Source: Alphaproteobacteria bacterium
GTDB lineage: Bacteria > Pseudomonadota > Alphaproteobacteria > Sphingomonadales > Emcibacteraceae
Assembly (NCBI GenBank): GCA_002401545.1
Contig: NVTJ01000025.1
Span: 6,475 to 27,829 of the forward strand
Reading direction: 5' to 3'
DNA length: 21,355 nucleotides
Shown here: one piece after another, positions 7,634-15,396 of the stretch
How the letters are laid out: each line of letters starts with the position of its first letter
Numbering within the stretch: the stretch's first letter is position 1
Notes under the pieces: model-generated
Seen by the model: only the letters and a program-made list of their open reading frames with translations
Told to the model about the DNA's origin: nothing
Database searches by the model: none
Position numbers and translations under genes: made by a program

Positions 7634-8044
7634 CTAGAAATTTATCAACATCGCTGCCCCGGTAAAGCAGAGGGTTGAGATCAGGACGCAGGTAAAGGGT
7701 ATTTTGAACCAGTATTTTTTTGCCAGAAAAAGATAGGACAGGCCAATCACCACGGGCAGCCATGAAAACCATGGGCTTTCCTCAATTATGGTAAAATTTG
7801 ACAGGGCCAGCGGGATGTAAAAGGCGGCGACTAGCATGGCTCCCAAACTATGGCTGGCGTTAAAGCCGATCCATGCTTTCCATACGGTTGTCTCCTTTGT
7901 CAGGATGGGCGAGGTACCGATCATGGCGTCCTTCACGGAAAGATCATAGGGGTCAAATTTATTGGTAAAGAAAGTATAAAGCAAATGCACGGTGCCCAAA
8001 AAACCAAATATGGCCGCCCCTGTAATGATTAAAACCTGTGCCAT
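7634..8044 (-). CDS. Small four-helix membrane protein of unknown function
   Basis: A 136-residue protein with four hydrophobic segments (about residues 2-25, 55-78, 88-105 and 113-134) and little else; residues between the first two helices (FDPYDLSVKDAM..) are polar. The WKAWIGFNASHSLGAM segment at the start of helix 2 recalls a small family of bacterial membrane proteins sometimes labelled LIC_13387-like; I am not sure of that link. The start is ATG 8044 because AAAGGTGAG lies just upstream; a TTG 21 bases earlier would place that ribosome site inside the gene. It precedes the UDG gene by four bases. No function can be stated. Confidence 0.7.
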   Translation of the reverse strand: MAQVLIITGAAIFGFLGTVHLLYTFFTNKFDPYDLSVKDAMIGTSPILTKETTVWKAWIGFNASHSLGAMLVAAFYIPLALSNFTIIEESPWFSWLPVVIGLSYLFLAKKYWFKIPFTCVLISTLCFTGAAMLINF

Positions 8045-8120
8045 TGTGAAATTCTCACCTTTCAAAGGTATATTTTAGCCAATATTAGTCTGAAATCAAA
8101 ATTATTTATACAATCTTCGC

Positions 8121-8148
8121 TTGACGGGGCGGAATTCATCACTATGTT
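8121..8148 (+). promoter_or_regulatory. Candidate promoter for serC-serA
   Basis: TTGACG (8121-8126) and TATGTT (8143-8148) with a 16-base spacer. The start would fall near 8155, at the front of the structured leader. Confidence 0.5.
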
Positions 8149-8149
8149 C

Positions 8150-8208
8150 AGCGGCGGGCTATCCCTCCCCAACGGGGGACGTCTATTCTGCAAGGAGTAG
8201 GAGATAAA
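8150..8208 (+). promoter_or_regulatory. serC leader RNA element (serC-motif-like)
   Basis: Immediately upstream of serC, AGCGGCGGGCTATCCC leads into a stable hairpin TCCCC-AACG-GGGGA (8166-8179), followed by the ribosome sites AAGGAG (8192-8197) and GGAG (8200-8203). The position, the gene and the sequence resemble the serC RNA motif described upstream of serC in alphaproteobacteria. CTCC at 8165-8168 could instead pair with GGAG of the ribosome site, which gives a possible switch between open and closed forms. Assignment to the motif is from memory of its consensus. Confidence 0.55.
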
Positions 8209-9366
8209 ATGAAACCTTTACAGAAACCAGCGAACCCGCTGTTTTCGTCAGGTCCGTGCGCGAAACGTCCGGGCTGGACGATAAAAAATCTTGAAAATGC
8301 GCCCTTAGGCCGTTCTCACCGTGCCAAAATTGGCAAATCCCGACTTAAAGAAGCTATTGATCGGACCGCGTCCATTCTTGGATTGCCGGAAGATTACCGG
8401 GTGGGCATCGTTCCCGGTTCTGATACCGGGGCCGTTGAAATGGCCTTATGGTCCATGCTCGGCGCACGTGGCGTTGATATGCTGGCGTGGGAAAGTTTCG
8501 GCGCTGGCTGGATCACCGATATTACCAAACAACTGAAACTGGACAATGTGCGCAGCCTGACTGCCGATTACGGCGATCTGCCTGATTTAAGCAGGGTTGA
8601 TCCGGCGAACGATGTTGTTTTCACCTGGAACGGCACCACATCCGGGGTCAAGGTGCCCAATGCCGACTGGATCAGTGACAGGCGGGCGGGACTGACCATC
8701 TGTGATGCGACGTCTGCGGCTTTTGCCATGGATTTGCCGTGGGACAAGCTGGATGTGACCACTTTTTCCTGGCAGAAGGTGCTCGGCGGTGAAGCGGCGC
8801 ATGGTGTTATCATCCTCAGCCCCCGCGCGGTGGAACGTCTGGAAGATTACACTCCGCCGTGGCCATTACCCAAAATCTTCCGTCTGACCAAGGGTGGCAA
8901 ATTGATCGAAGGTATCTTCAGCGGGGCAACCATTAACACGCCCTCCATGTTGTGTGTGGAAGATTATCTGGATGCGCTGGGCTGGGCGGAAAGCATCGGT
9001 GGCCTGAAAGGCATGATCGCGAAATCAGAAGATAATCTGACAGTTCTCCGTGACTGGGTTGCGGGTGCAGATTGGGTGGAATTTCTCGCCAATGATCCGG
9101 CAACCCTGTCCAATACCTCTGTCTGTTTCAAGATTGTGACCCCGTGGTTTGCGGACCTTGAGCCATCTGATCAGGCGGCAGCAGCCAAACGCATAGCAAC
9201 GCTTCTGGACGAAGAGGGTGCGGCTTTTGATATTGGTTCCTACCGTGATGCCCCGCCGGGACTTCGTATATGGGCCGGCTCCACCATCGAAGAATCGGAC
9301 CTGATGGCACTGTTGCCATGGCTTGATTGGGCCTATGCGCAAGTCAAAGCATCTCATACAAAATAA
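8209..9366 (+). CDS. serC: Phosphoserine aminotransferase SerC
   Basis: A 385-residue PLP enzyme of the fold-type I class that converts 3-phosphohydroxypyruvate and glutamate to O-phosphoserine. The N-terminus NPLFSSGPCAKRPGW and the GRSHRAKIGK motif are typical of the alphaproteobacterial SerC type, which is longer than the E. coli form. GSDTGAVEMALW provides phosphate-binding residues, CDATSAAFAMDLPW the cofactor Asp, and TFSWQKVLGG the Schiff-base Lys190. ATG 8209 has two purine-rich ribosome sites upstream. It is followed 30 bases later by serA, so the two middle steps of serine synthesis lie in one operon, probably controlled by the upstream leader RNA. Confidence 0.95.
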   Translation: MKPLQKPANPLFSSGPCAKRPGWTIKNLENAPLGRSHRAKIGKSRLKEAIDRTASILGLPEDYRVGIVPGSDTGAVEMALWSMLGARGVDMLAWESFGAGWITDITKQLKLDNVRSLTADYGDLPDLSRVDPANDVVFTWNGTTSGVKVPNADWISDRRAGLTICDATSAAFAMDLPWDKLDVTTFSWQKVLGGEAAHGVIILSPRAVERLEDYTPPWPLPKIFRLTKGGKLIEGIFSGATINTPSMLCVEDYLDALGWAESIGGLKGMIAKSEDNLTVLRDWVAGADWVEFLANDPATLSNTSVCFKIVTPWFADLEPSDQAAAAKRIATLLDEEGAAFDIGSYRDAPPGLRIWAGSTIEESDLMALLPWLDWAYAQVKASHTK

Positions 9367-9396
9367 TTCTAAAATATTTAAGGAAGGCACCTGAAA

Positions 9397-10974
9397 ATGG
9401 TAAAGGTACTTATTTCTGACAAGTTAAGCCCGTTGGCGAAAGAGATTTTCGAAAATCGTGGCATCGAAGTGGACCAGATTGTTGGTCTGACCCCTGAACA
9501 GTTGATCGAGGCTATCCCGCGTTATGACGGTCTGGCCATTCGGTCCGCAACCAAAGTGACCAAGGCCGTGCTTGATGCGGCAACGAAGCTGAAAGTCGTG
9601 GGCCGTGCCGGCATTGGTGTGGATAATGTGGATATTTCCGCAGCGACCGCAAGCGGTGTTGTGGTGATGAATACGCCGTTTGGCAACAGCATCACCACGG
9701 CGGAACATGCCATTGCCATGATGTTTGCCGTCGCCCGTCAGATTCCACTGGCTAACGCGAGCACCCATGCGGGCAAATGGGAAAAGTCACGGTTTATGGG
9801 GGTTGAACTGACCTCTAAAATTCTGGGCATTATTGGTTGTGGTAACATCGGCGCCATTGCTGCCGAGCGGGCGCTGGGGCTTAAAATGAAGGTTATTGCC
9901 TTTGATCCTTATTTGTCTGTGGAACGGGCCGAGGAACTGGGCGTTGAAAAGGTGGAGCTGGATGACCTTCTTCACCGGGCGGACTTCATTACCCTGCATA
10001 CGCCCCTGACCGATAGCACACGGGGGATTCTGAATGGGGATGCTTTCGGGAAAATGAAGGATGGCGTTCGGATTATCAACTGTGCCCGGGGGGGGCTGAT
10101 CGATGAAGCCGCCCTGTTGCAAGCACTGAATAGCGGCAAGGTTGCGGGTGTGGCACTTGATGTTTATGCTGAGGAGCCTGCCAGGGAAAATGCCCTGTTT
10201 GGCCATGAGAATGTGGTGGCAACACCCCACCTTGGGGCGTCAACATCGGAAGCGCAGGTTAATGTAGCGGTTCAGGTGGCGGAACAGATGGCGGATTATC
10301 TGCTTGACGGGGCGGTGACCAATGCGCTGAATATGCCATCTGTATCTGCGGAGGAATCTGTTCGTCTCAGCCCCTATATGGTCCTTGCCAAACAGCTTGG
10401 CAGTTTTACCGGCCAGTTGACCGAACACGCCCTGCAAACTATTCAGATTGAATATCAGGGTGATGTGACGGAACTTAACACCCGGCCTCTGACCGCCATT
10501 GTGGTTGAAGGATTGCTTCATCCGCTGATGGACTGCGTTAATATGGTCAATGCGCTGACCGTGGCCAAGGAACGGGATATTGACATCATTGAAACCCGCC
10601 ATGATTCTGAAGGTGATTATAATAGTTTTATCAAGGTGACCGTGACGACGGAAAAGCAGGAACGCTGTGTTGCCGGAACCCTCTTTGCCGACAAACGCCC
10701 GAGAATTGTCAGCATAAAAGACATCGCCATAGAAACTGAACTGACCCCCAATATGCTGTATGTTTCCAACGAAGACCTGCCCGGATTTATCGGGGCGCTG
10801 GGAACAACGCTGGGGGATGCGGGGCTGAATATAGCAACCTTCAGTCTGGGACGGGCAGAAGAAGGCGGTGAAGCCATCGCCCTTGTCGCCATTGATGCCC
10901 CGGCCAGCAGGGCAACGGTCAAGGCGGTGGAAAGCCTGCCCCATGTTAAACAGGTTAAGGCGTTGACTTTCTAG
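9397..10974 (+). CDS. serA: D-3-phosphoglycerate dehydrogenase SerA (long, ACT-containing form)
   Basis: A 525-residue NAD-dependent enzyme, first step of serine synthesis. The substrate/NAD domains carry GxGxxG in GIIGCGNIGAIAAE (Gly147, 149, 152), catalytic Arg231 in NCARGGLIDE, Glu near 260 in YAEEPA and His278 in TPHLGASTSEAQ. After them come the intervening ASB domain (about residues 315-440) and a C-terminal ACT domain (about 453-525) with NEDLPGFIGALGTTLGDAGLNIATF, the serine-sensing part. This is the long type I architecture of alphaproteobacteria and Mycobacterium. AAGGAAGG (9380-9387) serves as ribosome site. It ends in TAG, 51 bases before hisZ. Confidence 0.96.
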   Translation: MVKVLISDKLSPLAKEIFENRGIEVDQIVGLTPEQLIEAIPRYDGLAIRSATKVTKAVLDAATKLKVVGRAGIGVDNVDISAATASGVVVMNTPFGNSITTAEHAIAMMFAVARQIPLANASTHAGKWEKSRFMGVELTSKILGIIGCGNIGAIAAERALGLKMKVIAFDPYLSVERAEELGVEKVELDDLLHRADFITLHTPLTDSTRGILNGDAFGKMKDGVRIINCARGGLIDEAALLQALNSGKVAGVALDVYAEEPARENALFGHENVVATPHLGASTSEAQVNVAVQVAEQMADYLLDGAVTNALNMPSVSAEESVRLSPYMVLAKQLGSFTGQLTEHALQTIQIEYQGDVTELNTRPLTAIVVEGLLHPLMDCVNMVNALTVAKERDIDIIETRHDSEGDYNSFIKVTVTTEKQERCVAGTLFADKRPRIVSIKDIAIETELTPNMLYVSNEDLPGFIGALGTTLGDAGLNIATFSLGRAEEGGEAIALVAIDAPASRATVKAVESLPHVKQVKALTF

Positions 10975-11025
10975 CGCTCAAATAATATCAAGGTCTGAAG
11001 ATTATCAACGGACGTGATTCCTGAT

Positions 11026-12171
11026 ATGGATGATACAGCTCTCTTACCCGAAGGCCTGCATGATACGCTGGCTGTTGACGCCGAATATCAGGCTGAAATA
11101 GTTGAAAAACTGCGTCACTGTTTTGCCAGCTATGGCTATGAGCGGGTGGCCCCCCCTCTGATGGAATTCGAGGAAAGCCTGCTCTGCGGGCCGGGGAAAG
11201 AGCAAACCCGGAATATGTTCCGGGTGATGGACCCGGTGACGCAGCGTATGATGGCGGTGCGTAATGACATGACGGGGCAGGTGGCGCGTATTGCCCGCAC
11301 CCGTCTGAAAAATACCCCGCGTCCGCTCCGCCTGAGCTATTCCGGTGATGTGCTGAGGGTGCGTGGCACGCAACTGCGTCCTGAACGGGAGTTTAAGCAG
11401 GCGGGGATAGAATTGATCGGCACTGACAGCTCCGAAGCCTATGTGGAGATCATTCTGATCGCCTGTGATGTATTGGCCACGGTGGGGGTGAAGGACGCCA
11501 GTATTGACCTGACCATGCCCCTGCTTGTCCCGGCCATATGCCGGGGGCTTGGGCTGGACGAAGACAGGTCAAAGATGGTTCGCCATGCCCTCAATGCCAA
11601 GGATATTGGCAAACTTGACAGTCTGGACGGCAAGATCGGCGACATCAGCCGGAAATTACTGCTTGCCGCAGGGGCTGCGGATAAGGCGATGGCTATTATC
11701 AATGATTTGACGTTGCCGGCGGAAGCCCGGAAAATTTGTGATGAGCTGGCAAAGCTTCTTATGCGCCTGAAGGATGTGGCACCGGAACTGCGCATCACTG
11801 TTGATCCCGGCGAGTACAGCGGATTTGAATTTCAGACCGGAATTGGATTTTGCCTTTTCGCCAGGGGCGTGCGCGGCGAGCTTGGGCGCGGGGGGCGCTA
11901 TCTTGTGGGGGGAGATGCAGATAACGAACCGGCGACGGGCTTTTCCCTGTATCTTGACAGCCTGATGCGGGCCTTGCCGGAAATGGCGGAAATCAAATAT
12001 ATATATTGTCCCTTTGGCACCAGTATGGCGGCATTGGAAAAATTGCGCAAAAAGGGTTTTCGGACCATTTGCGGACTTGAGGCTATCCAGCAGAAGAGCC
12101 GCGAAGCCGAGCGTTTGAATTGTCGCTATATCTGGCAGGACGGTAAAATAACAGAGATTTTGAAAGGGTAA
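11026..12171 (+). CDS. hisZ: ATP phosphoribosyltransferase regulatory subunit HisZ
   Basis: A 381-residue class II aminoacyl-tRNA-synthetase-like protein that lacks the HisRS anticodon domain, the mark of HisZ. It opens ALLPEGLHDTLAVDAEYQ and has the motif 2-like RLSYSGDVLRV followed by RPEREFKQAGIELIG. Late in the protein, GRGGRYLVGG and EPATGFSLYLDSL replace the synthetase motif 3. HisZ partners with short HisG, catalysing the first step of histidine synthesis; no hisG is in the window. ATG 11026 fits family N-termini; an in-frame GTG at 11014 is the alternative, and neither has a strong ribosome site. Four bases separate it from purA. In alphaproteobacteria serA-hisZ-purA is a recurrent order. 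Confidence 0.88.
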   Translation: MDDTALLPEGLHDTLAVDAEYQAEIVEKLRHCFASYGYERVAPPLMEFEESLLCGPGKEQTRNMFRVMDPVTQRMMAVRNDMTGQVARIARTRLKNTPRPLRLSYSGDVLRVRGTQLRPEREFKQAGIELIGTDSSEAYVEIILIACDVLATVGVKDASIDLTMPLLVPAICRGLGLDEDRSKMVRHALNAKDIGKLDSLDGKIGDISRKLLLAAGAADKAMAIINDLTLPAEARKICDELAKLLMRLKDVAPELRITVDPGEYSGFEFQTGIGFCLFARGVRGELGRGGRYLVGGDADNEPATGFSLYLDSLMRALPEMAEIKYIYCPFGTSMAALEKLRKKGFRTICGLEAIQQKSREAERLNCRYIWQDGKITEILKG

Positions 12172-12175
12172 AAGA

Positions 12176-13483
12176 GTGGCAAATGTGGTCGTGGTCGGCT
12201 CCCAGTGGGGTGACGAGGGGAAAGGCAAGATTGTTGACTGGCTGTCGGAACGGGCCGACGTGGTGGTGCGTTTTCAGGGCGGCCATAATGCGGGCCATAC
12301 CCTTGTCATTGATGGCAAGGTTTACAAGTTAAGTCTGTTGCCATCGGGTATTGTGCGCGGCGGCAAATATTCCGTGATCGGAAATGGTGTTGTGGTTGAC
12401 CCCTGGGCATTGCTCAAGGAAATTGAACTGCTGAAATCACAGGGCGTGGATGTTAATTCAGACAACCTTATGGTGGCAGAAAATTGCGCGCTTATCTTAC
12501 CCTTACATGGTGAGCTTGATGCAATACGTGAAGATGCGGCCAATGAATGCACCAAAGGCGGGCCAAAGATCGGCACCACAAGGCGCGGTATTGGCCCGGC
12601 CTATGAAGACAAGGTAGCGCGACGGGCGCTCCGGGCCTGTGACCTCAAATCAGACGAGGCTATTGAAACCCGGGTGGATGTGCTGCTTGGTCACCATAAT
12701 ACGCTGAGACGGGGTCTGGGGGTCGCGGAAATTGACCGGGAAGACCTGATTGCCAGGATCAAGGAAATTGCCCCGAAAATCACCCCCTATATCGGGGCGA
12801 GCTGGCGCATACTGGATAAAATGCGCCATGAACGCAAACGCATCCTGTTTGAAGGTGCGCAGGGCATTATGCTGGATGTGGATCATGGTACTTATCCTTA
12901 TGTGACCTCCTCCAATACCATCGCGGCACAGGCCGCCGGGGGCAGCGGTGTCGGGGCCAGAACCCTTGATTATGTGCTGGGCATTACCAAGGCCTATACC
13001 ACGCGTGTGGGTGAAGGACCGTTTCCGACGGAATTGTTTGATGCGGTTGGCAAAGGGTTGGGCGAACGCGGTCATGAATTTGGCACGGTCACCGGGCGTA
13101 GCCGCAGGTGTGGTTATTTTGATGCGGTCATGGTGCGCCAGGCGACAAAGATTGGCGGCATTACGGGGATTGCCCTGACCAAACTTGATGTGCTGGACGG
13201 TATGGATGAATTGAAAGTCTGTGTCGCCTATGATCTGGATGGGAAGCGTCTTGATTATTTCCCGGCCTCAACCGAAGATCAGGCACGGGTGAAACCGATC
13301 TATGAAACTTTGGAAGGATGGTCCGACAGCACTTACGGGGCAAGAAGCTGGGTTGACCTGCCGGCGACGGCGATCAAATATATCCGCCGCATAGAGGAGC
13401 TGATCGAAACGCCCGTCGCTTTGCTGTCCACCAGCCCCGAACGGGAAGATACCATTTTGGTACACGACCCGTTTGAGGATTAA
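12176..13483 (+). CDS. purA: Adenylosuccinate synthetase PurA
   Basis: A 435-residue GTPase joining IMP and aspartate to adenylosuccinate, the committed step to AMP. Motifs in order: P-loop GSQWGDEGKGKIVD near residues 8-21, FQGGHNAGHT near 33-42 with the catalytic His, GTTRRGIGPAYEDK near 130-143, FEGAQGIMLDVDHGTYPYVTSSN near 223-245, and the guanine-binding TKLDVLDG near 336-343. Length is standard. The start is GTG 12176, giving the family's MANVVVVGSQWGDEGKG; GAAAGGGTAAAA provides the ribosome site overlapping the end of hisZ. It converges on a VOC gene with nine bases between stops; no terminator is apparent. Confidence 0.96.
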   Translation: MANVVVVGSQWGDEGKGKIVDWLSERADVVVRFQGGHNAGHTLVIDGKVYKLSLLPSGIVRGGKYSVIGNGVVVDPWALLKEIELLKSQGVDVNSDNLMVAENCALILPLHGELDAIREDAANECTKGGPKIGTTRRGIGPAYEDKVARRALRACDLKSDEAIETRVDVLLGHHNTLRRGLGVAEIDREDLIARIKEIAPKITPYIGASWRILDKMRHERKRILFEGAQGIMLDVDHGTYPYVTSSNTIAAQAAGGSGVGARTLDYVLGITKAYTTRVGEGPFPTELFDAVGKGLGERGHEFGTVTGRSRRCGYFDAVMVRQATKIGGITGIALTKLDVLDGMDELKVCVAYDLDGKRLDYFPASTEDQARVKPIYETLEGWSDSTYGARSWVDLPATAIKYIRRIEELIETPVALLSTSPEREDTILVHDPFED

Positions 13484-13492
13484 AACTGAACT

Positions 13493-13876
13493 TTACGGCA
13501 TTTTGAAGTTGAAAACATTCAGCTTGTTGCCATCCAGATCCCGGAAGTAACCTGCATAAAAGTCAGGACTGAATTCAGGACGGGATCCGGCAGGGCCTTC
13601 GCAGGTTCCGCCCATTTCAAGGGCCAGAGCGTATATTTTATCAACGGTTGCATGGTCTGGCGCATATAGGGCCATCATGACACCGTTTCCAACTGTTGCA
13701 GGATTGCCGTCATTTGGTTTTATGACGCAAAAGCTTGTTGTTTCATCGCCGGAACTCCATGAAATGAAGCTGTCAGCTTCTATATTCCTTTTTGCCCCCA
13801 GCTCTGCAAGAAGGGTATCATAAAATTTTCCGGCCTTTTCGATATCATTGGTGCCAACCATTACATATCCGAGCAT
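13493..13876 (-). CDS. VOC-superfamily (glyoxalase-like) protein
   Basis: A 127-residue single VOC module. It opens LGYVMVGTNDIEKAGKFYDTLLAELG, the common start of the superfamily, and closes YAGYFRDLDGNKLNVFNF, with the final strand carrying the usual YFRD.DGNKL motif. The usual N-terminal metal His is replaced by residues of MVGTND, so glyoxalase I activity is doubtful; Glu or His ligands are not obvious. Substrate unknown. GGAG eight bases before ATG 13876 supports the start. It lies 78 bases downstream of the TadE-like genes on the same strand and may be read from their promoter, though a functional link is not implied. Confidence 0.8.
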   Translation of the reverse strand: MLGYVMVGTNDIEKAGKFYDTLLAELGAKRNIEADSFISWSSGDETTSFCVIKPNDGNPATVGNGVMMALYAPDHATVDKIYALALEMGGTCEGPAGSRPEFSPDFYAGYFRDLDGNKLNVFNFKMP

Positions 13877-13954
13877 TATTTTTCTCCTGTAAAGTGAATA
13901 TATTGAGGAGGCTGGATGGTAACCGATTCAAAGAGATGTTAAAAGCAGAATTAA

Positions 13955-14557
13955 TCAACAGGTGGAAGTTGATGCCGCATCATTGACGATATTTTCAATC
14001 GATCCGCGTCGGGGTCTAAAGTAAGATAAATATTCGATTTTATCATTGATGTTTATGAAGCCCACAAGCGGGGTAAAATTGTAAACAATCTCTGTGACAA
14101 CCAAAATCTGGGACGTTAACACAATCATATTGGCCGGAACTACGGATGAGGCAACAGTGTCACCGGCACTGCCGAAGTTGCTATTGCCAACGGCTGTCCC
14201 AAAACATCTCTGCCAGGCAACCTGATAACTGTCAGGGGTGGAGCCATCGGTTCCCACGCCAATTATTGCGGTAACGGTTGCTTTGCCATCCAGAGACAGA
14301 TCCAGGGGTTTGGTGACTTCATCCAGAGACAACATCATATCAGAAAGCTGGGATTCCGTTAAGCCCTCATCCATCTGTGTGATCAGATTGGATATGGTAT
14401 AGGAAGCCCGTGATATTCTCTGGTTGGCCAGCAGATATGATATAATGTCGGCACTGGCGAGTATCATCATAATAATGATCGGAGCCACAAGGGCCATTTC
14501 TATGGCAACGACACCTTTACGGCATGATTTCAATGACTTTAGACATATCCCAAACAT
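13955..14557 (-). CDS. TadE-like pilus assembly protein (second gene)
   Basis: A 200-residue protein in the TadE/TadG pseudopilin-like family. A short basic N-terminus (KSLKSCRKG) leads to GVVAIEMALVAPIIIMMILASADII, the TadE transmembrane segment with its conserved Glu, followed by a periplasmic domain that ends with Cys. Such proteins are minor components of the tight-adherence (Flp) pilus. The start is uncertain: ATG 14557 gives a 13-base gap from the upstream gene; ATG 14587 would overlap that gene, and ATG 14617 overlaps further. No strong ribosome site marks any of them; translational coupling to the upstream gene is likely. Confidence 0.75.
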   Translation of the reverse strand: MFGICLKSLKSCRKGVVAIEMALVAPIIIMMILASADIISYLLANQRISRASYTISNLITQMDEGLTESQLSDMMLSLDEVTKPLDLSLDGKATVTAIIGVGTDGSTPDSYQVAWQRCFGTAVGNSNFGSAGDTVASSVVPANMIVLTSQILVVTEIVYNFTPLVGFININDKIEYLSYFRPRRGSIENIVNDAASTSTC

Positions 14558-14570
14558 TTTATTTTTCTTT

Positions 14571-15203
14571 CTAAGTGCAGATAACATTGCTGCTTGGTTC
14601 CCATGCAACACCGCCAAAGGGCTCGTTTCTAATAACTGTGGAGGCCGAAAGATTTATGGAATCCTGCCCGCCCATCATATGTGCCATTATACCTGTCATA
14701 TAGGGAAGGTTTATATCAACACTCATAAGCACAATATTTTCTTCACCCCCGGCACCTGATGATCCCATGTCGTCATCCCATACGGTATTATCATTAATAT
14801 CAGAAAAGCATTCACCAGGGTCGTATTGTGAATTGTTATTTGCATCGACGTAAGGTTCCGGCTCGCCAATATCCGCGAATGAACCATAAACCTGCATGGA
14901 TATTGTGACGCCTGAGGTCACGCCCGCGTCTTCCAGATTGGAAAGTACAATATCCGCTATATAATCAGAACGGTTGGTATAGCTATTAGGCACATTGCCG
15001 GTCATGGCTGTACGCGTTGCATTTGATATGGCACCTTCAAGGGAAGAATTCACCATATAGACTTTGCCCAGTTCAAAGCCCCCAACGGTCATGATTACGA
15101 AGAGCGGCAGAACCATGGCATATTCAACCGCCGCCATACCCTCATGTCGATGATATAGAGTCCTGACAGCTTTCAGTGTTGCAACTATGATCCTGTTCAG
15201 CAT
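14571..15203 (-). CDS. TadE-like pilus assembly protein (first gene)
   Basis: A 210-residue protein. RHEGMAAVEYAMVLPLFVIMT near residues 19-39 is a clear TadE motif (conserved Glu at the start of the membrane helix), followed by SSLEGAISNATR, typical of TadE/F. The periplasmic part holds two Asp/Asn-rich loops, DANNNSQYDPGE and DINDNTVWDDDMG, which look like EF-hand or dockerin-type calcium loops and recur in TadE-like proteins of related bacteria. A terminal Cys is present. The gene starts at ATG 15203 and is the first gene after the divergent CtrA-box region. Confidence 0.82.
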   Translation of the reverse strand: MLNRIIVATLKAVRTLYHRHEGMAAVEYAMVLPLFVIMTVGGFELGKVYMVNSSLEGAISNATRTAMTGNVPNSYTNRSDYIADIVLSNLEDAGVTSGVTISMQVYGSFADIGEPEPYVDANNNSQYDPGECFSDINDNTVWDDDMGSSGAGGEENIVLMSVDINLPYMTGIMAHMMGGQDSINLSASTVIRNEPFGGVAWEPSSNVICT

Positions 15204-15239
15204 GGTTCTGTACCTGTATTTATGTATGAAACAACTTTC

Positions 15240-15268
15240 TTTATATGTAAAAAATACCGTAAAAGTTT
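15240..15268 (-). promoter_or_regulatory. Candidate minus-strand promoter for the tadE-like genes
   Basis: TATAAA (minus strand, 15240-15245) lies 17 bases downstream of a poor -35 (15263-15268) that touches the CtrA-type box at 15268-15282. A weak -35 beside an activator box is the usual layout of an activated promoter. Confidence 0.4.
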
Positions 15269-15282
15269 TAATAATGACTTAA
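15268..15282. promoter_or_regulatory. CtrA-type box 1 (TTAA-N7-TTAA)
   Basis: TTAATAATGACTTAA is an exact match to the full CtrA consensus TTAA-N7-TTAA, the cell-cycle response regulator site of alphaproteobacteria. It abuts the -35 region of the candidate promoter reading toward the two TadE-like genes. Confidence 0.65.
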
Positions 15283-15319
15283 TGGAATGCCTTGTTTTTA
15301 GTAAAACTTTAGGGATTTC

Positions 15320-15334
15320 TTAAGTCTTTCTTAA
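15320..15334. promoter_or_regulatory. CtrA-type box 2 (TTAA-N7-TTAA)
   Basis: TTAAGTCTTTCTTAA is a second exact TTAA-N7-TTAA match, 52 bases from box 1 centre to centre, close to five helical turns. A -10-like TAAAAT at 15347-15352 lies 17 bases beyond a -35 window (15324-15329) inside the box, which suits activation of the plus-strand gene. Confidence 0.68.
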
Positions 15335-15396
15335 ATCCGGATCAGTTAAAATGCAGCATGATTTTGTAATCTCACTAATTATTGATGGAGGACAAA

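Noticed and set aside
10240..10944. Long open frame antisense to serA
   Set aside because: Shadow of a certain gene; no ribosome site or family resemblance.
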